Of a DNA stretch of 64,000 bases, positions 9,461 through 21,570 are shown one piece after another. The notes under the pieces are model-generated. The model saw nothing but the letters and a program-made list of their open reading frames with translations, made no database searches and was not told the DNA's origin. The translations under genes were made by a program, and so were the position numbers. The DNA lies in contig JAHLJT010008756.1 of the NCBI GenBank assembly GCA_031308135.1, forward strand, positions 106,470,415 through 106,534,414. Reading direction: 5' to 3'. How positions within the stretch are numbered: the first letter of the stretch is position 1; every line of letters starts with the position of its first letter. This stretch comes from Acheta domesticus. Lineage: Eukaryota > Arthropoda > Insecta > Orthoptera > Gryllidae.

Positions 9461-11264
9461 AGCCTATTTGAATAGAGTTGGCAATAAGAAGATCCAACTC
9501 GAATCTCGTTTTTGAAAACGTTTAATTCGCTCTATATAGCGATATGTATTTAAACTAGTTGCCTTGAACGGTTGAACTATATCCTTGAGACCTAACATAA
9601 TTAGAAATTTTATCATGAGACTTCACCATGCATTTGTCTTCTCTCTCCTAGCATTTTCGGACACATTACTCTTTACCTCTGTAGTGCTTCTAATGCAACA
9701 TTCAAAAGACGATGTGGTAAGAATAGAAATCGCCTCTACAACTTCAACCGTGCTGTTTCATCACAACTGAAATATAGCTATTCCACAGTTGCATAACTAC
9801 ACACGTATTATTTCCGATTGCTCTAGATTAAATGATGGCTAAACGAACACAGCGCCTCTTGAAATTCACCAGTGATATCTCTCTCATTTTCTCCAATAAA
9901 GTCCGTAAACTTCTGCAGCTTTTAATGATCCTTTCCCATTTATGATAAGAGCATGTCACACAGGATATCTATTGGCCTGTTTTCCACCTAAAACAAAGCT
10001 GTGAAAACATGCATAACAAGGTCCACTTACGGAGCCTCATTCAGCAGCGTTGCCTGCTCCAGCACCGCAGTGGATGCTGAAACCTTGTCCTCCTTTCAGA
10101 AAACGATGTTCTACGCTGAGGGGTATGTCAGCCGCCGGTGATATACCGTCAGACATAAGATGCACAAGACGCAGTAAAATGATTTCTTCTTCCTCCTCTT
10201 TTTCTTTTCTTCATTTCTTCTTTTTCTCATTTTCCGTTTTTTTTACGAATAAATCCGACGCAATGTGAGGAAGACAAATAAGTCTGAAGTGGCTAGACGG
10301 AGATTTGTTTTACTGATTAGCGAGCGAATAATACTAAAACGTCCGCCATGTCTTGAAAGTTAGAAGATTCTAGATTATAGACCTGCGGTCATTGTCCTGT
10401 TGATTTCAAGGTGATAAGACCACCTGGGTGACAAGAACAGAAATATATAATAAAGAAAGAAGAGAAATGAAAGAAAAGGTAAAGAAAAAAATATAGCCTC
10501 TTTGAACGGTGTAAAAAAGATGTGTGACACCACACTGGTATATTTTATAAGAAGAGAAAAAACTACATGTTTCAAACAGAAAAAAGAAATAGAAGAAGGG
10601 GAATAGTGAAAATAATAAAACGGAAAAATACTTCATAAAAGGTTTTGCACACTGCATAAATGAGTGGAAATTGTTAAAATAATTAATTCCACATTTACTC
10701 GCTCATTTATAAAACAACTTCCTCTTGGGCCACGGTATAGGTATGTGCACAAGGTTCTGAACAAAAAAATAAAGATAAAATCACTAAAAATAAAGATAAA
10801 AATGAAATGATGGAAAAACAGAATGTTGTATGTAGAATCAATTGTAGCCAAAGCCCCAAACTTCGTATACGCCAGACTCTAAGAAAACGAAAAGAAGAGA
10901 TTTCTGAAAGTGGAATTACCATTAAGGAACCATATTAAAAATTTCTATCACAAAACATCACCTTGAAAAAGGACATGTCATGGATTTTAAACAGTTAAAC
11001 ATTCTAGACCAAGAACCACGAAAAATGCAAGAATTGTGTCATTGCATATTAAGCTGAACCTTATCACCACGGTAGAATCTAATTTATTCACTGGAATTTA
11101 TGACAATTTGATATTACAAATTAATAATAATTAAAATTAATTAATGGATTCTTAATGTCTCACTTTCTATCTCTTAATGGTTGATTTCCCCAATCTCTCT
11201 TCCTGCTGTTATCTTGTTCCCCTTCCACCTCCTGACGGTTGAATTGCGATAGACTCTAGTTCGT
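9461..11264. other. AT-rich non-coding
   Basis: About 1.8 kb without a supportable gene. 10190-10240 is T/C-rich low complexity. 10440-10820 is A-rich purine low complexity, which yields F/S/L-rich minus-strand frames that I regard as spurious. Confidence 0.5.
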
Positions 11265-11270
11265 CTCTCT

Positions 11271-11310
<40 letters not shown>

Positions 11311-11405
11311 CTCTCTCTCTCTCTACCTCTCTCTCTACCTCTCTATCCCTCTCTCTACCTCTCTATCCCTCTCTCTCTACCCCTCTCTCCCTACCCCTCT
11401 CTCTC

Positions 11406-11442
<37 letters not shown>

Positions 11443-11452
11443 CTCTTTCTTT
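11265..11452. repeat. (CT)n microsatellite with interspersed ctac
   Basis: A nearly pure CT dinucleotide tract, interrupted by periodic ctacctctct and atccctctct variants, runs for about 190 bp. Confidence 0.95.
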
Positions 11453-12255
11453 CTCGTATGGATGTGCTTTCGAGACAGCTTGAATGCGTGCTTCTCGCAT
11501 TATTCGAATATTGTAAATATTATATATAATTTATTCTAGTGTTTGAATTAGTGTATTCCAACTTATATTACTAATGTAGGTAAGCTTCTGTCCACTTACA
11601 CCAGAATTTTATAAATATTTTGGATGTAGGTAAAAATTTATAAATTATATTGACATTTGAATTTAGCTTTAAAGAATTACAAAACGATAAATATTATAAT
11701 AATTGTCAATCTATTATTATCTGTTTTTTTTTCTATAAAACATAGGTCTCAAAAAGGCTGTAAAACATTTAGCCGAAACGTTGCTGAGTTTGAAGTTGTT
11801 GCGTGAGTAAAAAGAGTGATAGAGGAGCAGCTTCTGCTTGCAATGCATTGTTTCATCGGTTTGGCTACTGGATTGGAAGTGAAGAGCTGCGTTAATAGCC
11901 AAGACTAATAAGTGTGTTAAATTTCGTGATTGCAACATCATTAAGCGCTGATCCCTTGAGATGACCCTGGGCGTTCAGGCTTCAGGCTGAGTTTTTTTAA
12001 TTCTTATTTTTACTTTTAGTCAATTAAATCTTAATTTTAAACTAATAAACACAACAACTGTCAAATTACATTCTCCCCAGCGCAAACGCTGATGTTAGAG
12101 GTTAGTAAATCAGTTTCAAAAACATCGATGTTGAAAAAATCCATCTTTTCGGGGCGATATTATTAACATCGATGTTTGAATTTGGAACAACGATGTTTTG
12201 CTGTCAGTGTCGCATCCCTGTACCGAAAGCGAGCTGCAAAGCAACCGCCCAATGC
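11453..12255. other. AT-rich non-coding
   Basis: No gene or repeat identified. 12120-12190 has two copies of an aacatcgatgtt palindrome-like word near 12122-12132 and 12167-12177. Confidence 0.45.
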
Positions 12256-12261
12256 TCGCAT

Positions 12262-12354
12262 CCATCTATTCTTGTGCAGCGGGGCCGACGTGCGAAGTGG
12301 CGGGGCGCGCACGTGGGCTAATTGGGGCGCGCCGCCCACGCCCGCTGCGCCGCT

Positions 12355-12415
<61 letters not shown>

Positions 12416-12560
12416 CGCCGGAGGCGGCGTCCGCGAGTGCCAAATAAGGCGCGCGCCTTTCACCGCGCGCTGCCCGGCGCCCGGCCGGCCGACGCGACGA
12501 CGGCGCCCGTTGGCCAATTCGACACACATTTGGCGGCGGCGCAGCGCTGGCGATGACAGT
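12262..12560. other. CpG island with (GCC)n triplet run
   Basis: Very high GC and CpG. A pure (GCC)n run of about 18-20 triplets sits at 12355-12415. Depending on frame and strand it reads as poly-Ala, poly-Arg or poly-Gly, and all three look like homopolymer proteins in silico. A gctaattgg patch at 12316-12324 is the only AT stretch. Promoter-like composition, but no gene model can be built. Confidence 0.65.
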
Positions 12561-12607
12561 GGAGGGTGCGACAGCGGTGGCGAGGGTGTAGGGAGGTGGT
12601 GAATGTA

Positions 12608-12880
12608 TACTACTGCCACAACACTTGGGTTTTATTTTTTGGCGCGTGAGGGCCTGTCTTGACGATGGTATATCTCATGACACTCGCGTCTTCCTCGGTC
12701 GTGCCGCTGGATATCGCATGATGCGGCCATATCGAGCAGTGCTAGTGATCATTCGACGTCTAGCGGCACGACTGCTAGAGAAAGACCGCCGAGAAAGACG
12801 CGAATGCCGTGAGATATTCCATCGAGAAGACAGGCCCTCACGCGCCAAAAAATAAAAACCCATGTATTGTGGCAGTAGTA
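12608..12880. mobile_element. foldback (long inverted repeat) element, copy A
   Basis: A 273-bp imperfect palindrome. The left end tactactgccacaa and a ggcgcgtgagggcctgtctt phrase are mirrored at the right end. The arms extend inward for about 110-120 bp through gcatgatgcg. The core is homologous to a second palindrome at 54686-54932 (shared phrases gatggaatat, cgcgtctt, gcatgatc, catattccatcg). This defines a family of foldback MITEs. No coding capacity. Confidence 0.8.
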
Positions 12881-13194
12881 GCAATGGAGGCTAAAGATAG
12901 CGATGTCAGTCGCGGTGGAGAACAGTCCGTAGATAAATAGAGTAGTGCAAACGCAGCCTTTTAATATCGGGTGAGAACCCGTTTGGCCCGCTAGGCAGTA
13001 TTCAGAAGCTTAAGGTAAATTGTAACAATTGATGACATAAAGGAGATTTTCATTAATATTAGTATTGGTTTGAGATAGGTTCATGGTTCTCAACAAACAG
13101 AATTTCACAGAATTCCAATTATCCTGACAACTTCATATAAAATGGCGAGATCGGTGGAACAATAGAATGCGCCATTCTGTATCTAGGGACTCTA
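12881..13194. other. non-coding, no feature seen
   Basis: Nothing recognised. Confidence 0.4.
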
Positions 13195-13400
13195 TGGTGG
13201 AGGCTTTGGTGGCGGTGGCGATGGCGATGGCGGCGGCGGCGGCGATATTGCTGTTGGTGGTCGTACTGAAGGTAGTGAAAGTTTTGGTGGTACTGATGGT
13301 GGTTTAGTTGGTGGGGGGAATGATGGTTGTGGTGGAAACGGCTGCAGCGGTGGGGTCGGTGATAGTGGAGGCGCAGAGGCGGTGGCGAAGTTCTATTGGT
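13195..13400. repeat. degenerate GGN triplet repeat
   Basis: A run of ggt/ggc/gat triplets (ggtggcggtggcgatggc and similar) for about 200 bp. The open frames are compositional. Confidence 0.75.
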
Positions 13401-13454
13401 GCTGGAGCATTTGGAAGCAGAGGCTGCCAGGGGTCAATGAAGGCGACAGAGTTC

Positions 13455-13640
13455 TTTTCACTTTCCCGTATACATACGAATATACGTGGTATAGGGAAAG
13501 TTATGAAATGCTTCGGAAAATTGATTTCAACGGAAATACACATTTTGGGGTCCCCTGATACCGAGAAAGTGTTTTTTTCAAAACGTCCGTCCGTACGTCC
13601 GTCCGTCTGCCCATCCGTCTCTCCATCCTGAACACGACTA
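13455..13640. repeat. palindromic dispersed repeat, copy 2
   Basis: The inverted pair ctttcccgtatac and gtatagggaaagttat (about 13461-13505) is followed by a cggaaaattg segment and a (cgtc)n-like tract, cgtccgtccgtacgtccgtc, at 13584-13603. It is homologous in the opposite orientation to 9186-9460. Confidence 0.55.
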
Positions 13641-15294
13641 CCGCCTTTAGGCCGTACGTATTATTAACATCGACTCACAAACTAGGCATCAAAACCAGTT
13701 TCATAGTGATCCCAAACATACATTATTTTCTATTAAATTCATTAATCTGCTAGTGCATTTCTTTGTGGGTTGTATAGAAATAAATATCATTGATTTATTT
13801 TTATGATTTAATAATTTGTGGCTGTTTGTAAAACATTTGAGATTCCCTAGCATATATAAATAAGAGTTAAATTGAACAGTTAATTTCTTTGTCCATTATT
13901 TGTCGTGCATGTGTGAATCTCTTGTTCTCATTTTCCGCATTCACTATTCTCATTCTGTCTAGGGGACGAAGTGAAAAGACGGTAGGGGGCGTTCAATGTT
14001 TTCCGCCCTTCGTAATGCGGCTTAACGTAGACACTAGTGTAAGCAACCGATAACAACATTTTTTCTCTGCTTGAGTTATTGATCCTTTCTTGCGGTGTAA
14101 AATCATAATACTAACACGTACTAACCATTTCCGACGCAAATCGCTGTGGAAATTTATTTCCAGACGTATCATAGTAATACTATACCCCGGCGTAACGTTC
14201 TTCACTTTATCCTTCAGCATAAATCATGTGTCATGTGTCAAAAACATTGTGAAGTAAATGGAGCCTTTGAAAATACTATGTCACAAAACACCTCATTGTA
14301 TGCATTGTGTGCAAATCGTGGACAGAAGCCCGCCAGCGGGATATCTCGCCTCGTTTATGCAAACAACACCAGGCCCCTCCGGGTTTTGGATTTCAGCCAC
14401 GTCTTGACGCCGAGAACTCAGGTGTGAGTAACAGAGCGTGGATACTGCTGTAACTTGTCATAATGTCTTTTTGGTAGCAGCATCTAGGAATTCATGTTTG
14501 TTTCGATGTATATCTATGATCATTTACAAGAGATACAAATCAAATTAAAATATTTTTAAAAGATGTGGAATTTTAATCTCGCCGATGTTTCTTCAAAAGG
14601 TAATAGTCATATTCTTATTTTCCCGCTCTGTCATTTACCTTACCCTCTCACTCCGTCAGTAATGAATATAGTCACGTTAATTTTATAATTACGTTTTACT
14701 AGTAAAACAATAAAAAAGTCGGAGCCCTTAACGCCAAAGTTCAAAGATCCTAAAACATTATAGAATGAATTCCATGGACATTCAAGAGGCATAGTAAATA
14801 ATAAATATTTATTTACGTTTTGTCAATCAAGGTGAAAGGCTTCCTCGGCTTGTAACTTCGAATCTTACATTTTTCCAACTAGACTGCATCGTAAGCCAGT
14901 CCAATAGTTCCAAACCTCGCTTCTATCCTTACCTCTGGAAAGTTGGTAAAAGAAATATTGCTTTCAAAATCCCAGCTTCTTAAAACGACCAATGAACGCA
15001 TTATGTTTCAATATTTTAATTATTTATATCATTATTCATTAATATTGCCACTGTGATGGTCATTCAGAACAGTCATTCTGAAATGCCTTTCTTTCCAGAG
15101 CAGGTTGTTTCTTTCGGTACAGCAGCACTAGATTATTAACGACATGCCCCTGTTCTCCCTCCATGGCCCATTCTCCCTACAGCCATCATTCACGTTTGGT
15201 TACGTTACACCCTTCCCCAACACGCTCTGAGCGGATGTAACATTTTCTCCTTGTAACACGTCAGCATTCAGACCAATAAAAAGTCCTCTAACGC
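13641..15294. other. AT-rich non-coding
   Basis: No supported gene. 14320-14420 is locally GC-richer and contains a POU-octamer-like tatgcaaac and a weak donor-like caggtgtgag. A 93-codon frame there has no recognisable domain. Confidence 0.45.
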
Positions 15295-15535
15295 TTTCAA
15301 GGGGAGTTTAATTTCAGTCGCGGCGTGTCGTTCGCCGCAAATCAGAAGCGAGGAAACGGGCCTCGGCGCACGCATCCTGCGATTCGTCATTTCTGCGTCG
15401 AAACAGAAGTCGCCTTCATTTGCGCCGCGGGCGCTGGCGAGGCGCTCGGCGCGCGGCGCCCGGACGCTTTCCGAAGGAGCGACCCGAAGTCTTCGGGTAG
15501 AAGAAGAAGGGGAATTCGAATGGGGCATGGTGTGG
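15295..15535. other. CpG-dense GC-rich island
   Basis: About 230 bp rich in CG (for example ggcgctcggcgcgcggcgcc), bordered by AT-rich DNA on both sides. It includes the small mirror cccgaagtcttcggg at 15482-15496. Open on both strands. No gene model. Confidence 0.55.
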
Positions 15536-15661
15536 AGACCGTAAGTGGCTGATATTCACTCGTTTGGGCGATTGTTTTGACACTCCTTTCTGCCAAATCA
15601 CATTGAAGAGTGGTCGATGAGCAGCATGTTAAAATGACGTACTAATTTTACAAACATTGGC

Positions 15662-16460
15662 CAGGGCTCGCGACACACGAGCGTCAAATGACGGACATCA
15701 AAGTACGTCCGTCATAGCGCAGCAGGGACGCATATGTACCGTGATATATTAGCGCCTTGCAGTGACGTCCGTCGGATAGCAGACATCGGATGTTAGCTGC
15801 TAGAATACGTACGTTGTTTCTGACGGATGTAGCTTCTAGGGTTTCCATAGCATGCAGAACACACGTGAGTACTAGTGACGTAGTTGGGTACGTACGTTGA
15901 ATCGTGTTGAATGAGCGGAATTCGGTTTTCTATTCCTAAAATGAATATATTCAAAAGGAAGATTAATTAAAGAATTTCATATGCATTTCGAAGTGCATAT
16001 GCGAAGTGCGAAGCATTTCTTCTTCTTCTGGATATTTAATCACACTTCACATTGGTATCATATCTTGACGTTTAATATGATCATGTAATTTCTAGAGCAC
16101 TACTGAGAACGACGGTTCAGACATACAGAAAAAAAATTCTCACCGTTGTTACATAAAATCTGAAAGAGGGTGTAAAATATGCCCTTCAAAAGGCGCTCGC
16201 TATTAATGGCATGAACCCACCATCTACTCCTCTTTTCGTTTATACATTTCTTTCTAATGTAACACACAATTGCTAACTCCACGGCAGCGCGGTATGCCAG
16301 CACAAGACCACAGAGCGACCGATGCGTTGCATTCGACGTCCGTTGCGCGGCGGTAGTCGTGTTCATGGGGCCTGCCAAAGAACGGACGTCAAAATGACGG
16401 ACGTCAACGACGTACGTTTTGCGACGTATCACTATGTCTAACTTGTGTCGCGGATCCCTA
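15662..16460. mobile_element. hAT-like non-autonomous inverted-repeat element
   Basis: The left end cagggctcgcgacac is mirrored at the right end, which reads tagggatccgcgacac in reverse. Near both ends there are multiple copies, in both orientations, of a subterminal word acgtccgtc/gacggacgt (15690-15830 and 16336-16412). CAGGG-type ends plus clustered subterminal repeats are typical of hAT elements. An 8-bp target duplication is not evident. The interior has no transposase. Confidence 0.5.
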
Positions 16461-17620
16461 TTATTTTAGTCATTGTGTTAGATGCAAACATGTTCTCATG
16501 TAACCATTCAACGTGGGTAGAATATAAGAAAATGTCGTTTTACGTTTAAGTGCATGGCCTCACTTCTCGACCTATTAATATTATCGCGTGCTTTTCGACA
16601 TAACTTGCCTACATTTTTAAATATATTTATTAAGGATACAAGAACAAACTAAATCAATTGTAAATCAAAGCACCCTAACCTCTCTGAACTCAAACTACGA
16701 GGCTTAACACCTGACGCTCGGTCCATCTGGCTGGCGAAATATTACATTTCGGAGAGCGATGTGGTTTTCAGAGAATTGTTTTAGAACAGTGCAAATTAAA
16801 CCTCCACTGGCCTAAACGAAACATGCACATTTGGGAGTGGGGTAAGCAGACTATGCACGTACTTCGTTACCCTGCAGGATAATGACCCGAATCGTTTTTA
16901 AACTAAATTTGACCAAAAATGTTTGCTATTTCCATGGTTTATTTGCATTTCAATTTTGAACACATATGTTACAATCGTATATTTAATATGATTGGCGTCC
17001 CTCGTAGTTTGGGCATGCTGAGAGCCACTTACTATATCAACTCGGCCTTGTTTGGAATAGTATATGATTGACCGAACCCCTTTTGCAAGCAAACACTAGT
17101 TTCTTGTTGCCACAAACTCGCGGGAACAAAATTATAGGAAAAGAAATCCGCCAACTCATGTATTTCGGAACGGATTCAGGAAAACATTCATTTTTCATGA
17201 TAACCTGTTTGGGGTACAGATGCGTGAAAGCGAATAGGTAGCGACAAATATGGGGCCGAAGGCACACAATCGGGGAATAGCGAGTGGTTGCAGACAGACG
17301 GCCGGCCGAGGAAGTGGGAAACGAGATGCGCAATCCTGTAGGGGATAAATCTCTCCCGAATCCCCAGCGAGTGTGGCCCCCCTCTAGACTGTACTTATAC
17401 TACGTCCCCCTTCCTAGGCACCGGTTGGGCAACGAGCGGCAGAAACTCGTCTAACGACGCCCCTCGTATATAACATAAATGTAGATAAGGATACTGCCAT
17501 GTATCTTCTCATTCTTCTTGCTCTGACACTTCAATTTTCAATTCTCCAAGAGCTTGGCCCAACATTCACGTACTCACACAACAAACTGAGTCATATCCAA
17601 ATCTTTATAACCATTACATT
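16461..17620. other. AT-rich non-coding
   Basis: No gene seen. 17240-17470 is less AT-rich. A 98-codon minus frame at 17037-17333 has no recognisable domain. Confidence 0.45.
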
Positions 17621-17621
17621 G

Positions 17622-17850
17622 TTTAACATCTTGCCACTATCTGTTTAATATATTTATGCCACTATATGTTTAAAATACTTATGCCACTATATGTTTAATA
17701 TATTTATGCCACTGTATGTTTAATATATTTATGCCACTATGTTTAACCATTACATGTTTAATATATTTATGCTACTATGTTTAACCATTATATGTTTAAT
17801 ATTTTTATGCCACAATACTATGTTTAACCACTATAGGTTTAACATCTGGC
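17622..17850. repeat. tandem AT-rich repeat, about 24 to 40-bp units
   Basis: Repeated phrases ttatgccactatatgtttaa and tactatgtttaaccattat alternate about 8 times with variable spacing. Confidence 0.85.
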
Positions 17851-18900
17851 TCAGGCATCCGCCTGAAATTGATTTACGAAAAAATCACGACAGCAACGTA
17901 TCAATGTAGGTAGTCTAGAAATCTCACTCAAACAGAATTTGTCTTCGATACAGTAACTTTGCGTATTGTGAATATTCGCCACCATCGGGACTCGAATCTG
18001 TATTCTCTCGACCACGAAGCTTGAATTGTGAGCAGGCAAGGTCATTTACTATCGCACGCAGTTTTATGTAATACATTTCAATTATTTTCGCAATATATTA
18101 CTCCATTTTTTCGGCACAAGACAGAATGTATATTTCGTGTCCGAAGAGCTTGCTTACATTGCAATGGTTGGCGTATAGCCATTTTGACCCCTTCCATTAC
18201 ATTCTCCTAATACGGAACACTGATTTCTGATCCCGAAAGTTTAATTTTCGTATACTATCTCTCACTTAAATGTTAACATAGGAATTTCTCCACATCCTCT
18301 TGAAACAAAATATATTTCACAAATTATATTGTATTTGGAAAGATGTGACCCACATTAATTTACAAAACGAATGTAGAAGACGTGGGAAATAGTAATTTGC
18401 AGTTAAGGCAATTGCGTTGGGTACCTCGAAGAAATCATAATTTGACAATTCATTAACAATAACATTAAACCATCATATTCCAAGACGAGTTGGGATGTCT
18501 GATACATTACTCTAAAAAATAAACATTACATAACTGCTCATTAAAACCCAAACTACTAATGTAATATTTCTAAAGCTCCGACGCCCAATAATGAAATCAC
18601 GTAATTTAGTAAGTGTCCAGATTTAACAAACCTGTGCATTTTGACATAAATATATTATGTTTCGTATAGGATTAAATTAATGAACATTTACCAACATGTG
18701 TTTTTATTTATGAAAGCAAACTTGCAAGTTGAATTTACAACAGGCAATAAATTTAAAAAAACTGCAATTGCGCTGGTCAGGGCAAAAACATGAAAACGAA
18801 AAACCTGTTTTCCCAGCAGGTCTGCTTAAAGTGGGTGTGCACACAAGCTGAAGAGATTTACGCCCGAGAAGAAAGCAGTAAAAGGTCACAGGAGCCCTGG
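17851..18900. other. non-coding, possible SINE fragment at 17950-18050
   Basis: A minus-strand gattcgagtcccgatggtgg near 17981-18000 resembles the box B segment of SINE-A. The rest is AT-rich with no feature. Confidence 0.4.
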
Positions 18901-19270
18901 ACGGGGCGCGCCGCGATCAAACTAAATGCGATGCGATGCGATGCGATGGGATATGGCTCTGTACAGTGCGACGCGAGGTGAACTGACATGACATGGCACA
19001 GTACGATGCGAGACGATTGGGCGTTACGCGACGCGACACAATTCTACCTCACGTCACACGACGTTACTCGACAACAAGCAATGTTTCGCAATGTGGTACA
19101 ACGGGACGCACCTCCCATCCTAACGACCCAACATGAATGACCTGTCGGAAACGAGCCGCCTGGATCTAATCCGCGATTCGATCCAACCCACCCCTATCCT
19201 AATCGATCCAACTCAACTCGGTTCGACCCGACCCGACCCATCACGACCCAACCCAAACCGATCCGCCGCG
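18901..19270. repeat. degenerate pentanucleotide-type repeat
   Basis: A series of shifting 5-bp words: gcgat repeated near 18927-18945, then cgacg, then gaccc/caacc words such as cgacccgacccgaccc near 19226. It runs about 350 bp with rising GC. The pattern suggests replication slippage with drift. It is not the insect telomere repeat TTAGG. Confidence 0.6.
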
Positions 19271-19620
19271 ACGCTAGCCCTCGCAACCTAACCCGCTCCG
19301 CCGGAGGAGACGCCGTGCGCGGTGACTCAAATATCTTTCCCGGGAAGTCGAAGAGCTGAAGCCGGGTTGCGTCGCGCCAATTACAGCAGGCGGCGCCCGG
19401 ACGCCACCGGACCTGGCGACCCTGGCCTTAATTAGCCCCGACAGCGCCCGCGCCCGCGCCCGCGCCCGACACCCAGCGCCAATATTGACCGAATAAATGC
19501 TAAGCGGGTGCATCGCAAATAACGAATAATGCGTGAGCAAACTTTGAATCGAAGGATGTGACTCAGCGCACCTCTCCCGCATTCCGGCCCCTCTCCGCGT
19601 TCACAGTCCGTTCCTGGTAC
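19271..19620. other. CpG-rich island with TTAATTA core
   Basis: High GC, including cgcccgcgcccgcgcccg, with an embedded ccttaattagcc (TTAATTA at 19428-19434), the core recognised by many homeodomains. The minus-strand 102-codon frame is compositional. A regulatory role is inference. Confidence 0.5.
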
Positions 19621-21418
19621 CTTGGAACACAAGGCATCACTCTATTTGTGAACAATGAAAATTACAGCTTTGAACAGAATGAGTGGTTTATTTGTACTTG
19701 TATTGTAAAATACTGAGTTATTTTCTCTATTTCTATTAGTTCTTCCGTTTAGCACTTTAGGCCATCATTTACAGAAATACATTCCTTCAACTCTTTTTAA
19801 TCCATTTTAATCATACATGTGCCCCCTTTTAACCCCAAAGGTCATATGTCTAAAGAATTCATCGGCATCAAGGTAGTGTGATCTATGTTGAATATCAGTG
19901 GCGAGCATCACGTGCTGTTGGAAAGAAAATATAAAATCTCCTCTTCATAAAAAGTGAGAACTTGGCCCTGAAGGTGAAGTATTTCCAAATTGAACGAGCA
20001 TGTATGCAAACATTTACTGACATTTGAAAATCTTGTAGATCAAAAACAACTATTGATTTTACAAAAGTCTGGTAGTACCGTTTTATCTAAATGTGCCTAG
20101 GTGTTTGCGTATTGATTATGTTGGCTCTATAGAATGAAGATATTCTATTCAAATTTTATTGGTTGTTTTCTATTTTATATAGTTTTATTATGAAGGTTAA
20201 GGAAAGACCAACAGCCCAAATCTGAAACCGTAACCTTCAAACTTTTACTATACAAGTACAAGTCTGTCAGCAATAATAATGAAGTTCCAACAAATCAAAG
20301 TTGTACTGCGCATAAAGAACTTGCAATAACACGAATTATTGTACCTGTATTTTTGACCTGACATTTTCACTTACCTTTTAACACAAATTTCTTTTCAATC
20401 ACTGTAAACCAGTTTCGCAATAGGAAATTACGCATTGAATTAATGAATCATCAAAACATTTAAAAACTAAAACATGAATGGGACAAGTAAAAAACTTTCA
20501 AAACATGGAAATACATATGATGTGATTACATTTTACTTTTTATACGTAGATGAGCATTTTCTTAAGCACTTGCAAGTTGAACTAATTGTAATTCACACAC
20601 CATAAGAAGTCGAACTTGATAATTCAGCACAATAAAAAATTAAACTTTGTTGCCACAATGAGAAGCGATATAATTCCACAGTGTTTTGACCCTACAAATA
20701 AAGCCTTTCAGCGGATTGCAAAACGTGACGATTGATTACATATTTACTAAACTTTGAAGCAACTTACATTCGGAAAGTTTCTTGATGCATCTAAACTGCT
20801 GAATGCACTGAATTTTTTATGAATGCAATAAGTTTTTAGCACATCACTCAGAGCTACTCGAAGCAATATACCTTCTCATCGGTTCATTCATTCTTAAATC
20901 CAAAATGCATATTCTTCTGCAAGTTACTTGTAACAAAACGTACCTCGTAGCAAACGTACTTTAAACCGTAAATAGAATTCAATGAGATGTTAATTAAATC
21001 TATAACAGAAAATCTCGTTTGGAGTTCTAAGTTGTGTGATGGAGAGAGTAATTAGTTATCTACAGACCTACAGCAGGAAATCTCTAAACAAACCGTGATT
21101 TACGGATACTGCAAGCACGAGACAATGCAAAACGCATTGACGCAATATTAAATGCAAAACATTTAGGAACTAATTATTTAAATAATTTCTGAAAAAATTC
21201 AAATGTAACTCCAACATCTTTGTGATTTCAGTTGTTGTTTTTTTTATTTTTGTTTTCTCAAAATTTATGACCGGTGAAGAGAGAACCTTGTCCAGAATTC
21301 ATGGATGGATGATTCCCCACCATCTTACAAGTCGTTATCGGCTGATATGTGTGAAGCTACTGTAAATTACGAGTCCGAATCAACTATAAATCAATGAGTA
21401 CAACATTGAAAAAAGATC
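19621..21418. other. AT-rich non-coding
   Basis: 1.8 kb without any open frame of note, repeat or RNA signal that I can recognise. Confidence 0.55.
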
Positions 21419-21518
21419 NNNNNNNNNNNNNNNNNNNNNNNNNNNNNNNNNNNNNNNNNNNNNNNNNNNNNNNNNNNNNNNNNNNNNNNNNNNNNNNNNN
21501 NNNNNNNNNNNNNNNNNN
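21419..21518. other. assembly gap (100 N)
   Basis: Exactly 100 N, the conventional size for a gap of unknown length. Confidence 0.99.
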
Positions 21519-21570
21519 CTAGAACCCGGGCCTCCCGATTGCGAAGTCAGCGCGCTACTTCGCTCGGTTT
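21519..21570 (-). mobile_element. tRNA-like SINE head fragment
   Basis: Read on the minus strand the segment is tRNA-like: cgaagtagcgcgctgac resembles box A and its neighbourhood, followed by ggcccgggttctag resembling box B. It is cut off by the assembly gap. Confidence 0.5.

Noticed and set aside
10375..10922. Minus-strand Phe/Leu/Ser-rich membrane protein
   Set aside because: A-rich low-complexity DNA read in reverse; three frames look alike and none has a defined domain.
12176..12619. Poly-Arg, poly-Ala and poly-Gly proteins
   Set aside because: Different readings of one (GCC)n run; none has support outside the run.
19130..19290. Telomeric repeat tract
   Set aside because: Words such as cctaacg and cctaatc occur, but there is no tandem ttagg/cctaa run.
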